A stretch of 64,000 nucleotides of DNA from NCBI GenBank assembly GCA_965202905.1, contig OZ241868.1, forward strand, positions 1,302,001 through 1,366,000, given 5' to 3'. Of the stretch, positions 8,832-16,739 are shown in pieces. The notes beneath the pieces were generated by a model that was given only the letters and a program-made list of their open reading frames with translations, was not told the origin of the DNA and made no database searches. A program made the translations under genes and the position numbers. How positions within the stretch are numbered: the first letter of the stretch is position 1; every line of letters begins with the position of its first letter. The DNA comes from CAYFYS01 sp965202905. GTDB lineage: Bacteria > Pseudomonadota > Alphaproteobacteria > MPNO01.

Positions 8832-9772
8832 GCAATACGTCCCCCTCCTGGCTGCGGCGGCTGAGCACCGCGCTCTCGCGGACATCGCGCCGGCTGTCGG
8901 ACGGCATCGGCGGCATTTTCGCAGGGCGCAAGCTCGACGACGAGGCGCTGCAGGACCTCGAGGATCTGCTGATCGGCGCCGATCTCGGCGTCGAGACCGC
9001 GGCCAGGCTCACCGCCAGCCTCGGCAAGACCCGCTTCGGCGCCGAGGTCACCGCCGAGGAAGTGCGCGAGGCGCTGGCCAGGGATGTCGCGGCGATCCTC
9101 GCGCCGGTGGCGGCGCCGCTTGCAGTCGATGCAGCGCGCAAGCCCTATGTCGTGCTGGTGGTCGGCGTCAACGGCACCGGCAAGACCACCACCATCGGCA
9201 AGCTCGCCAAACGGATCGGCGAGGACGGGCATTCGGTGATGCTGGCGGCCGGCGATACGTTTCGCGCGGCCGGCGTCAGCCAGCTCACGCTGTGGGGCAA
9301 GCGCATCGGCTGCCCGGTGATCGCCCGGCCGACCGGCGCCGATGCCGCCGGGCTGGTCTTCGACGCGCTGGAGCAGGCGCGCAAAGACGGCGCAGATGTG
9401 CTGCTCGTCGACACGGCCGGGCGGCTGCAGAACCGCGCCGACCTGATGGCCGAACTGCAGAAGATCATCCGCGTGATCCGCAAGCTCGACCCGGACGCGC
9501 CGCATTCCTGCCTCCTGGTGCTCGATGCGACGACCGGCCAGAACGCACATGCCCAGGTCGGCGCCTTCCAGGAGATGACCGAAATTACCGGGTTGGTGGT
9601 CACCAAGCTCGACGGCTCGGCCAAGGGCGGCGTCCTGGTGGCGCTGGCCGAGCGCTTCGGCCTGCCGGTGCACGCCATCGGCGTGGGCGAGGATGAGGAC
9701 GACCTGCGCCCCTTCGAGGCCGAGGCCTTCGCGCGCCGGCTGGTCGGGCTGGACGCCCCGCAGAACCCCTGA
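8828..9772 (+). CDS. ftsY: Signal recognition particle receptor FtsY
   Basis: FtsY is the membrane-associated SRP receptor GTPase for co-translational insertion of membrane proteins. The 314-residue protein is the NG core with only a short N-terminal extension, as in many alphaproteobacteria. Motifs: G1 GVNGTGKTTTIGKL near residue 114, DTFRAAGVSQL, G3 DTAGRLQNR, the TTGQNA segment, G4 TKLDGSAKGG and the C-terminal GVGEDEDDLRPF. The start is set by the ATGA overlap with mtaB. The gene ends the operon; 118 bp separate it from the convergent ornithine cyclodeaminase-like gene, and no clear terminator is visible there. Confidence 0.96.
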   Translation: MSNTSPSWLRRLSTALSRTSRRLSDGIGGIFAGRKLDDEALQDLEDLLIGADLGVETAARLTASLGKTRFGAEVTAEEVREALARDVAAILAPVAAPLAVDAARKPYVVLVVGVNGTGKTTTIGKLAKRIGEDGHSVMLAAGDTFRAAGVSQLTLWGKRIGCPVIARPTGADAAGLVFDALEQARKDGADVLLVDTAGRLQNRADLMAELQKIIRVIRKLDPDAPHSCLLVLDATTGQNAHAQVGAFQEMTEITGLVVTKLDGSAKGGVLVALAERFGLPVHAIGVGEDEDDLRPFEAEAFARRLVGLDAPQNP

Positions 9773-9890
9773 TTGCCACGATTTTCGTGCCCGGCCGAAG
9801 CATCGGCCCGAAGACGACGACAGGCCGCAACCGGCAACAAATGCGGTTCGGTCGAGCATCTGCTTCCCTTTGTTCGGTCCCCGGTCGGGT

Positions 9891-10886
9891 TCACCGCAGC
9901 CGCGGCGGCGCACGCACGCGCGCGGGGAGCGCCGTGCCGCGGCCCTGCGCCTCGGCGCGCGCCAGCACCTCGATGCCGAGCGCGAGATCGGAGATGCCCA
10001 TCCCCATGGCCTTGAACAGCGTCAGATCGCAGTCCCGCGGCCGATGCGCATCCTCGGCGAGCACCCGCGAGATCGGCAGCACTTCCGACCAGGCGTCCGC
10101 GTCCTCGCCGTAGCGCTCGCGGAACTCGGCCGACAGGTCGCGGACGCTTTTCAAGGAATCCACGACGACCATCGCGCACCGGTCGAAGACATCCTGGGCG
10201 AACTCGATCCGTGCCGGCACGATCGCGCCCATCGCGTTGATGTGGGCGCCGCGTGCAAGCATGGAGGCGTCGAGGAACGGCTCGATCGCGTTGGTGATCA
10301 GGGTGACGATCGATGCGCCGGCGACCGCGTCCTCGAGACTCGCCGCGGCACTCACTTCCAGATCGAGCGCCTCGCGCGCGGCTTTCGCGAAGGCCTCGCG
10401 GGCCTCCGGCCGGCGACTGAACACGCGGACATGCCGCAGGTTGCGGACCGCGGCGCAGGCGGCGATCTTGGGCAACGCCTGCTTGCCCGAGCCGATGACC
10501 GCCAGGATCCCGGCGTCCGGCCGGGCGAGCCGCCGCGTGCCCACCCCCGTCATCGCCGCGGTGCGCATCTGGCCCAGCGCGGTCGCCTCGACGACCGCGC
10601 GCAGCCTGCCGTCCTCCAGCGAGAAGAGAATCAAGACTGTCTGCGACCTGCCCTGCAGATTGACCCAGGTCTTGGCGCCGCAGATCCCCGCGCCGGCGAC
10701 CGCGCCGCCGATCGCGTGCATCGCATCGTTGGCGGCGACCATCAGGTGCGCCTTGGGCATGTTCGCCGCCTCGCCGGCCGCCTCCATCCGCAGCGTTCGC
10801 TCCAGCGCGTCGATCGCCTCGGGCAAGGACAGCAACGCCGTCACGTCGGCCTCGGTGATCCACAGGGGAGTGCTCGGAGCCGCCAT
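9891..10886 (-). CDS. Ornithine cyclodeaminase / mu-crystallin family protein
   Basis: This is a 331-residue NAD(P)-binding protein of the OCD/mu-crystallin family. Family members include ornithine cyclodeaminase, ketimine (pyrroline-2-carboxylate) reductases and alanine dehydrogenase. Visible are the substrate-side block KTWVNLQGRSQTVLILFS, the stretch ATALGQMRTAA, the Rossmann motif IGSGKQA near residue 135 and the acidic block ITNAIEPFLDASML. The exact reaction cannot be separated from sequence alone. The ATG at 10886 fits the family length. Seven bases separate it from the upstream Nudix gene on the same strand, so the two are probably co-transcribed. Confidence 0.85.
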   Translation of the reverse strand: MAAPSTPLWITEADVTALLSLPEAIDALERTLRMEAAGEAANMPKAHLMVAANDAMHAIGGAVAGAGICGAKTWVNLQGRSQTVLILFSLEDGRLRAVVEATALGQMRTAAMTGVGTRRLARPDAGILAVIGSGKQALPKIAACAAVRNLRHVRVFSRRPEAREAFAKAAREALDLEVSAAASLEDAVAGASIVTLITNAIEPFLDASMLARGAHINAMGAIVPARIEFAQDVFDRCAMVVVDSLKSVRDLSAEFRERYGEDADAWSEVLPISRVLAEDAHRPRDCDLTLFKAMGMGISDLALGIEVLARAEAQGRGTALPARVRAPPRLR

Positions 10887-10893
10887 CGAGGTT

Positions 10894-11433
10894 CTAGAAA
10901 TCGCCCGTCTGGCCGGGCGGGTTGCCGCGCGGCAGCGGGATCACGCCGGCGAGGGATTCGCGGTAGTGGCCGAGCGCCCAGCGGACCGAGGGAAAGGCGA
11001 GATCGGCGGTCGGGAGACGGTCGAGGTCGAACAGGCCGACGTCCAGGCTCTCTTCGCCGGCGGCGATGTCGGGGGAGGCGAGCCGGGCGCGGTAGATGAG
11101 TTGGACCTGGCTGATCCGCGCGATGTTATAGACCGCGAGCAGCCCCTCGATGTCGATCCGGGCGCAGGCCTCCTCCATCGCCTCGCGCACGGCACCGGCC
11201 TCGGTGGTCTCGTTCAGCTCGAGGTAGCCGGCCGGCAGGGTCCAGAGTCCGCGGCGGGGCTCGATCGCGCGGCGGCACATCAGAACGCGGCCTTTCCAGG
11301 TCGCGACCGAGCCGACGACGATCTTCGGGTTGTCATAGGTAACGAAGCCACAATCGCCGCAGATCAGGCGCTCGCGCGTGTCGCCTTCGGGGATTGCCCG
11401 AATCGACGGGCCTGAAGGACTCGGCCGTGCCAT
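10894..11433 (-). CDS. Nudix hydrolase with N-terminal Cys-x-x-Cys ribbon
   Basis: This is a 179-residue Nudix hydrolase that would cleave a nucleoside diphosphate linked to a further group. The Nudix box lies around residues 85-107 as GYLELNETTEAGAVREAMEE (consensus Gx5Ex7REUxEE), with ACA replacing the usual xGU tail. It is preceded by ICGDCGFVTYDNPKIVVG, the half zinc ribbon seen in one NudC-like subgroup. The open frame continues upstream to 11571 into a repeat element, so a start at ATG 11433 is preferred. It is likely co-transcribed with the downstream cyclodeaminase-like gene. The substrate is not predictable. Confidence 0.87.
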   Translation of the reverse strand: MARPSPSGPSIRAIPEGDTRERLICGDCGFVTYDNPKIVVGSVATWKGRVLMCRRAIEPRRGLWTLPAGYLELNETTEAGAVREAMEEACARIDIEGLLAVYNIARISQVQLIYRARLASPDIAAGEESLDVGLFDLDRLPTADLAFPSVRWALGHYRESLAGVIPLPRGNPPGQTGDF

Positions 11434-11540
11434 CGCCGCACTGTGCCGGCCGCCGGCGCCTTGCGCAAGGCGAAGCGATCGGACCCCGATGTCGCGCGGA
11501 TCCCGTTCGGGTCCCGACTGGAAAAGCCGTCGTCGCGTCC

Positions 11541-11674
11541 CCAGTGGTTCGAAGCTTTCGCTTCGAGCCACTGGTTTTTGTGTTGATGGATCAACTTATC
11601 GAGACATTTGAATGCGTTCTGGCCGCCAGATCATCATCGGCCGGGGGATTCAAATATCTCGGTTGATCCACTAG
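11541..11674 (+). repeat. Palindromic dispersed element, copy 1
   Basis: This is a 134-bp non-coding element present three times in the window (also 43209-43342 and, inverted, 56273-56403). It has two parts. The first is a near-perfect hairpin, ccagtggttcgaag / cttcgagccactgg. After a T-rich linker comes a long interrupted palindrome with arms ggatcaac + cgagacatttgaat and attcaaatatctcg + gttgatcc. The ends are themselves inverted (C[T/C]AGTGG ... CCACTAG). It resembles a MITE or REP-type element rather than a gene. It lies between the divergent Nudix gene and the CMD gene and could add upstream leader sequence to both. Confidence 0.9.
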
Positions 11675-11691
11675 TCTGCGAGGTGGCCGCA

Positions 11692-12324
11692 ATGACGAAG
11701 AGGCGCGATGAGATGACCGACACCCTGCCCCCTTTCCCCGCCGACATCGATCCCGAATCCGGCTGCCGGCTGCCGCTGCCCCGGCGCGAGGCGCTGGATG
11801 ACGCGGCGGCGGAACTCTTCGATCAGCTCGAAACGCTTTCGGGGCGCTCGCTGGTCGGCCTGAACGGACCCGGCGGCATACGGCTCCACAGCCCGTATCT
11901 GGCGGTCCTGTCCCAGCCGCTCAACCGCTATCTCCGCTTCGAGACGGCGCTGCCCGGGCGCATCCGCGAGCTTGCGATCCTGGTGGTCGCGCGTGCCCAG
12001 GACTGCCAGTTCGAATGGGTCCAGCACGAGGGCGCGGCGCTGAAGGAGGGGTTGTCGGCCGAGACCATCGACATCGTGCGCCACCGCCGACCGACGGACG
12101 GGCTGGATGAGACCGAGGCGGCCGTCATCGCGCTCGGCCGCGCGATCTTCGAGGCCAGGCGTGTGGGGACCGAGACCTACGCGAGCGCGCTCGTGGCCTT
12201 CGGCGCGCGGGATCTGGTGGACCTGGTCTCGCTGATGGGGCTTTATGCCGCGACCGCGGCGCTGCTCACCGCCTTCGACATGCAGCTCAGGCCCGGCCAG
12301 GAGCCGGGCCTGCCGATATCCTGA
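11692..12324 (+). CDS. Carboxymuconolactone decarboxylase (AhpD-like) family protein
   Basis: The product is 210 residues from the ATG at 11692; a second ATG at 11713 is also possible. It is an all-helical CMD/AhpD-like protein, with the core ETALPGRIRELAILVVARA followed by CQFEWVQHEGAALKEG. The histidine and glutamates of the CMD core are present, but the AhpD CxxC pair is not obvious (one Cys, in DCQFEW). Peroxidase activity is therefore doubtful and a decarboxylase- or lyase-like role is equally possible. The frame runs back into the palindromic element to 11608, which is not part of the family. It lies 18 bp upstream of an FAH-family gene, suggesting a shared catabolic operon. Confidence 0.85.
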   Translation: MTKRRDEMTDTLPPFPADIDPESGCRLPLPRREALDDAAAELFDQLETLSGRSLVGLNGPGGIRLHSPYLAVLSQPLNRYLRFETALPGRIRELAILVVARAQDCQFEWVQHEGAALKEGLSAETIDIVRHRRPTDGLDETEAAVIALGRAIFEARRVGTETYASALVAFGARDLVDLVSLMGLYAATAALLTAFDMQLRPGQEPGLPIS

Positions 12325-12342
12325 TCCTGAGCGAGGAAACCG

Positions 12343-13275
12343 ATGAAACTTCTCTTCTTCAACGACTTCAGCCTGGGCGTCCTGGCCGGCGACGATGTTA
12401 TCGACGTCTCCCATGTCGTCGCCGACATTCCGCGGCTCGGCCCGCACGACGTGATCGCCGGCCTGATCGAGCGGTTCGACGACTATCGTTCCGCCTTGGA
12501 ATCGGCGGCCGCGCAGGGCGAGGGCGTGCCGGTCTCGAGCGTGCGGATCCGCCCACCCTTACCCCGGCCGCGCAACATCGACTGCATGGCGGTCAACTAC
12601 ATGGAGGACGGCACCCGCGATGCGCCGGCCGCGATCAACGCCTTCCACAAGACGCCGGGCGCGATCATCGGCCACGGCGACACGATGATCCTGCCCGATG
12701 CGTCGGCGGCCGTCTTCGAGGGCGAGGCCGAGCTCGCGGTGGTCATCGGCAAGCGGGCGAGCCATGTCCCCGCCGCCGAGGCGATGGACCATGTCTTCGG
12801 CTACACCAACTTCATCGACGGCTCGGCGCGCGCCCTGCCGCCGCCCGGCAACACGTTCTACCAGGTCAAGTCGCGCGAGAGCTTCGCGCCGATCGGACCC
12901 TGGATCGTCACCAGGGACGAGATCGCCGATCCGCAGACGCTTCAGGTCCGGCTGTGGAATAACGGCGATCTGATGCAGAACTTCAACACCGACGACATGG
13001 CCCACGAGATCACCCGCTGCATCGAGTGGGTCAGCGCGATCCACCCGTTGGAGGTGGGCGACATCCTGGCGACCGGCACCAACCACCGCGGCCTGCACCC
13101 GTTCCAGGACGGCGACCGGATCGAGCTCGAAATCGAGGGAATCGGCCGGCTCGCGATCTCGGTGCGCGACGACCTCAAGCGGAAATGGGACCGGATCACC
13201 CGGCTGCAACACGCCGAATCCGGCGGCGAAGGGCCGCACACCGCCCAGACCGGCGGCAAGTACGCGCAGGGATAG
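12343..13275 (+). CDS. Fumarylacetoacetate hydrolase family protein
   Basis: This is a 310-residue FAH-fold hydrolase or isomerase, a family that acts on acylpyruvates and related diketo acids from aromatic and sugar-acid catabolism. The metal-binding acidic cluster is visible: FEGEAELAVVIG (E-x-E) near residue 130 and the aspartate in FGYTNFIDGSAR. The C-terminal GDILATGTNHRG and FQDGDRIELEIEGIG blocks are also present. A long N-terminal domain precedes the core, as in the ~300-aa subgroup. A purine-rich stretch (gagcgagg) precedes the ATG. It follows the CMD gene closely and precedes a degenerated molybdo-enzyme gene, consistent with a once larger catabolic cluster. Confidence 0.9.
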   Translation: MKLLFFNDFSLGVLAGDDVIDVSHVVADIPRLGPHDVIAGLIERFDDYRSALESAAAQGEGVPVSSVRIRPPLPRPRNIDCMAVNYMEDGTRDAPAAINAFHKTPGAIIGHGDTMILPDASAAVFEGEAELAVVIGKRASHVPAAEAMDHVFGYTNFIDGSARALPPPGNTFYQVKSRESFAPIGPWIVTRDEIADPQTLQVRLWNNGDLMQNFNTDDMAHEITRCIEWVSAIHPLEVGDILATGTNHRGLHPFQDGDRIELEIEGIGRLAISVRDDLKRKWDRITRLQHAESGGEGPHTAQTGGKYAQG

Positions 13276-13306
13276 ACCGCGCATGTCCTTCGGGATCTGA
13301 CGATCC

Positions 13307-14818
13307 GTGCTGCGGGTGAAGGACTGGCGCCTGGTTCGTGGGCAGGGCAGCTACACCGATGATCTCGACCTGCCGGGCGCCGCGCGGCTGCAGGTGGTCC
13401 GCTCGCCCCATGCCCATGCCCGCGTGCTGTCGGTCGGAACCGACGCGGCCCGCGCGGCGCCGGGCGTTCTTGCCGTGCTCACGGCGGAGGATCTGCGGCA
13501 GGAGGGCTTTGGCGTCCCGGCGATCGACTTCTTCGGCATCGAAGGCGGCGCCTACCGCCACGTTCGATGCGGCAACCGGCGTCCATACCGTCCATGCGAC
13601 CACCCAGATGCCGCATCGCGCGAAGACCATGCTGTCCGAGGAGATCATGCACCTGCCGCGCGAGGCCGTGCGGGTGGTCTGCCACGACACGGGTGGCGGA
13701 ATCGGCGCCCGTGGCGCGCCGATCCCGGAATGCTTCTTCGTGGCCTGGTGCGCGCGCCGGACCGGTCGGGCGGTCAAATGGACCTGCGATCGCACCGAGG
13801 GGTTCGTCTCAGATCCGCACGGTCGCGACAATGTCAGCACCGCCGCGCTGGCACTCGACGCCGAGGGCCGCATCCTGGCGCTCAGGGTCGATACCATCGC
13901 CAATCCCGGCGCCTATCCCGGCGGCATCGGGGCGATGGCGCCCGTCGACCTGGGACCGCGGGTCCAGACCGGCGTCTACGACATTTCCGTGTTCCACGCC
14001 CGGATCCGCGTGGCCTATACCAACACCGTCAACGTCTTTGCCTGTCGCGGCGCCGGCCAGCCGGAGGCCAACTACCTGATCGAGAGCCTGATCGACGAGG
14101 CCGGGCAGCGGCCAACTATGTCCAGGTCGCGGCCGGGGTTCCCTTCGAGTGGGGCGGCATCGAGGTCCGGCCCAACGGCGTGGTCGAGCTACTGACGGGG
14201 ACCCACAACCACGGCCAGGGTCACGAGACGGCGTTCGCCCAGATGGCGGTGTCGAGCAGTTCGGCGTGCCTTTCGACAGCGTGCGCCTGGTGATGGGCGA
14301 CACAGACCGCATTCCGCGCGGCGAAGGAACGCACGCCTCCCGCTCGGTGATCTTCGCCGGGCCGCTGATCGTCCAGAACGCCGGGACGATCGTCGAGGAG
14401 GCGAAGCGGCTCGCGGCCCTCAAGCTTGAGGTAACCGAGGCCGACACCCAGCTGTATGCCGAGGCCGATTACACCATTCCGGATGCGACCTACCCGAGCG
14501 GCACCCATATCTGCGAGGTCGAGGTCAATGCTGAGACGGGCAGGGTCCGCATCGACCGGTTCACCGCGCTCGACGACATCGGGCGCGCGGTCAACCCGAT
14601 GATCCTCGCGGGCCAGAGCCAGGGCGGGATCGCTTAAGGTATCGGCCAAGCCCTGCTGGAGGACGTCGCTACATCCGGACAGCGGCCAGCTCCTGTCCGG
14701 CTCGCTGATGGACTACTGCCTGCCGCATGCCGACGATCTGCCCTCGATCGCGGTCGGCACCCACCAGGCGCCCTCGCCGATCAACGTGCTGGGGCACGTC
14801 AAGGGAGCGGGCGAGCGC
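13307..14818 (+). pseudogene. Degenerate xanthine dehydrogenase-family molybdopterin-binding subunit
   Basis: Fragments of one Mo-hydroxylase large subunit are spread over three reading frames. The N-terminus (GQGSYTDDLDLPG, SPHAHARVLS) breaks after FFGIEGGAYRHV near 13563. About 120 residues are missing before the frame resumes with DAATGVHTVHATTQMPHR. Next come CRGAGQPEANYLIESLIDEA, a shift into TGTHNHGQGHETAFAQM, another shift into GVPFDSVRLVMGDTDRIP, and a TAA at 14635-14637 inside the GGIA-GIGQALLED block. Homology ends at HVKGAGE near 14816, just at the catalytic glutamate. It is therefore dead, with several frameshifts and deletions. Similarity to the intact genes at 4337 and 37719 is obvious at motif level. 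Confidence 0.9.
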
Positions 14819-15007
14819 CTCCTCCGCCCTGCCCCCGGCGCGGAGAGATTTCGCCTGGGCAAGGGCCGCATCGACCGCCGCCGGCGGCCTCGCGTCTTCG
14901 CCAAAGCTCGCGTCTTCGCCAAAGACAGCGGGGGCCAGCAGGACCGTTGCCAGACATACGCTGGCGACCAGGGCCAGCGCACGGCATGGCGAGGGGATCG
15001 TCGTCAT
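14815..15007 (-). pseudogene. Truncated secreted-protein gene (N-terminus only)
   Basis: From an ATG at 15007 (or GTG 15019) on the minus strand one reads a good signal peptide (ALALVASVCLATVLLAP, cleavage near AVFGEDA). A helical segment rich in Ala/Gln/Lys follows (AAVDAALAQAKSL, GGRAEEALA), like the start of a periplasmic repeat protein. After about 64 residues the frame runs into the antisense of the dead molybdo-enzyme gene, so the real C-terminus has been lost at the junction near 14815. The mature start contains a duplicated FGEDAS/FGEDAR unit from an 18-bp tandem repeat. I do not recognise the family. Confidence 0.5.
14889..14924. repeat. 18-bp perfect tandem duplication
   Basis: The unit ctcgcgtcttcgccaaag occurs twice head to tail with no mismatch. 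It duplicates six residues of the truncated secreted protein on the minus strand. A perfect copy suggests a recent slippage event in an already broken gene. Confidence 0.9.
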
Positions 15008-15190
15008 CGGCCCGGGCACAAGGCGCGGGTCGGGATACCGCCGTCGAGCGGCGAAGACCGCTCCTCTGCATCGGGCATCGGCTTGCGTCCGTCCGGAGGG
15101 TGCGGAAATCGAAATGTGACCAGGGAAGGATGGGGACGGCGCGTGTATGCGACGCCGTCCCCTTTCCGCCTACAGCGACGGCCGGCTGCT

Positions 15191-16561
15191 CTACGGCGCT
15201 TGGCTACCGGTTCTCCTCTGGGCGCCGAACGCGCCGATGAGGTGCAGCGCTTCCTGGCTCCTCTCCCTGATTCCGAGCCTGGACTGCTGCACGATGTCGA
15301 CGGTCGAGGCGATGAACGTGCCGGCCGCGTAACCCGGATGGTTGCGGGGGTTGTTGGGAGCCTGTTCGTTTCCATCCCTGAAGAACCGGACGCCCCACCG
15401 ACCGCCCAAGAGACGACCATCCGCCTCGCCGGCAGTCAGGCCGGCAGTCAGGCTGCTGGCGTCGATAGCGGTCTGACGCAGAAATACCTCCCAGTCGCCG
15501 AGCGATCGGCCGTTCTCCTCGAAGTCGCGGATAGCGCCGGACACTTCGAACACTTGGCCAAACTCTGCGCGAAGCGTCGCCTTGGCCACGAAAGCGCCGA
15601 CCTGTGGGGAGGTCACCCCTCTTAAGGAGTCCGAGCTGTAGACTCCAGTCGCATAGATTCCGGTGGCCGGTCCATCCCAGTTCGCCATACCCGTCAACCC
15701 GGTCAGCGCCGTTTCGTCAAACGGCGTTTGGCCCTCCGCAAAGACGCCGGCGTCGTACCTGCCGGCAGGGGAGTCCGGCAACGACAGCCACACCCCGAGG
15801 GTCAGATATTCCGCGTCTGGCGCAGGCTCCACATCCGAATAGACGACGGCGTGCACGGTCGTTCCACCGGGGATGTCCCGTTCAAAGGCGGCGCCATTCC
15901 AGCCGTCGTCGAGCGCCGGTATCGTGCTATCGGAACGCCTATCGAGATCGACCGGGGACAGCTGGTTGAGATTGCCGAACGCCTCGCGTCCCAGCGCCAG
16001 GCCCAAGGTCGGGGCGGCAGCGCCGCTTCGAGGGGCACTGGCTACTACCGCCGCCTCGACCCCGGTCCCCAACGTGCTCTGTACAATGCCGGTGCCGTCC
16101 GGCATGGTGCCGTCCGGCATTGGGTTCGACCTTGGGGCGAGGCGCTGAAATGCGGAGAGGATCTCCTCCACCCCGAGGATCGCATCCACCCCGAGGAAGA
16201 GACCCTCGGCGTGGTCGCCGTCGGAACCACCGAGGGGACCGTTATTGGCGGCCAGGATCATTCGGTTGATCGCGACCGTCGGCGTGCCGCCGGTCGCGGC
16301 GTATGTGGCCGAGCCATCCTCCGCGAACTCCACGACGCAGGCGTTGCCGCCGGCGGGGCACTCGATAACGACACCGCGCTTGCCGTCCTGCCGCCCGCCG
16401 GCTTCGATTGTGGCGGCGACCAGACCGTGGCCGTCGGGCAACGCCAGTTGCATCCGCTCCGGCGGCATAGTCGTGGGCGCATTGTCGCTACTGTTGCTGC
16501 ACCCAGCCACTCCAAGCGCGAGCGCCACGGCTGCGATCGGGACGTATATTCGATGGATCAT
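15191..16561 (-). CDS. TbpB-like surface lipoprotein, single barrel domain
   Basis: This is a 456-residue predicted lipoprotein. The start at ATG 16561 has an AGGAGC Shine-Dalgarno and gives a short hydrophobic signal with lipobox LGVAGC (Cys21). A low-complexity Ser/Asn/Asp linker follows. The C-terminal ~200 residues are beta-rich with repeated Gly-aromatic strands (GIYATGVYSSDS, GRWGVRFFRDG, GYAAGTFIAS) and end in the tail LHLIGAFGAQR. This matches the C-terminal eight-stranded barrel of transferrin-binding protein B-like lipoproteins (TbpB_B_D), which end in GxFGA(K/R). A small repeat PMPDGTMPDGTG lies mid-protein. It sits directly downstream of a paralogue on the same strand. Ligand and surface display are inferred only; no SLAM-like translocator is seen in the window. 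Confidence 0.72.
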   Translation of the reverse strand: MIHRIYVPIAAVALALGVAGCSNSSDNAPTTMPPERMQLALPDGHGLVAATIEAGGRQDGKRGVVIECPAGGNACVVEFAEDGSATYAATGGTPTVAINRMILAANNGPLGGSDGDHAEGLFLGVDAILGVEEILSAFQRLAPRSNPMPDGTMPDGTGIVQSTLGTGVEAAVVASAPRSGAAAPTLGLALGREAFGNLNQLSPVDLDRRSDSTIPALDDGWNGAAFERDIPGGTTVHAVVYSDVEPAPDAEYLTLGVWLSLPDSPAGRYDAGVFAEGQTPFDETALTGLTGMANWDGPATGIYATGVYSSDSLRGVTSPQVGAFVAKATLRAEFGQVFEVSGAIRDFEENGRSLGDWEVFLRQTAIDASSLTAGLTAGEADGRLLGGRWGVRFFRDGNEQAPNNPRNHPGYAAGTFIASTVDIVQQSRLGIRERSQEALHLIGAFGAQRRTGSQAP

Positions 16562-16650
16562 CTGTTGTCGGGCTCCTTCAACCACACCGTTAAGAGGCCG
16601 CGTGAGATTACTATGCGAGATTAGCGCCGGATCGGGGTGGCGTGAACAGG

Positions 16651-16738
16651 TAATGTCTCGGTTTGAAAAGCTGCGGCCCCAGCCTGTCGAGCCGGGGCCG
16701 CGAATCGGATCGCGTCAGAAGCGGTAGAGCAGGACCAG
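16651..16738 (-). pseudogene. Outer-membrane barrel C-terminal relic with terminator (copy A)
   Basis: Reading leftwards, nine codons RRLVLLYRF and a TGA end at 16714. This is the typical last beta-strand of an outer-membrane barrel or autotransporter, and it overlaps the end of the lipoprotein gene in another frame. The downstream sequence with a GC-rich hairpin is shared, at high identity, with 48099-48240, where a longer barrel tail (AAVRLGLVYRF) is preserved. This copy is therefore the stub of a lost barrel gene. No upstream coding part remains. Confidence 0.55.
16671..16703 (-). terminator. Rho-independent terminator after the duplicated lipoprotein
   Basis: On the minus strand the stem gcggcccc/ggggccgc surrounds a ~13-nt loop and is followed by AGCTTTTC, a short U-run. 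It lies 37 bp beyond the stop of the lipoprotein at 16740 and separates it from the lipoprotein gene at 16561. Confidence 0.65.
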
Positions 16739-16739
16739 C

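Noticed and set aside
16671..16703. A small non-coding RNA shared between 16.67 and 48.12 kb
   Set aside because: The shared block is explained by a barrel-gene 3' end with its terminator; there is no independent promoter evidence.
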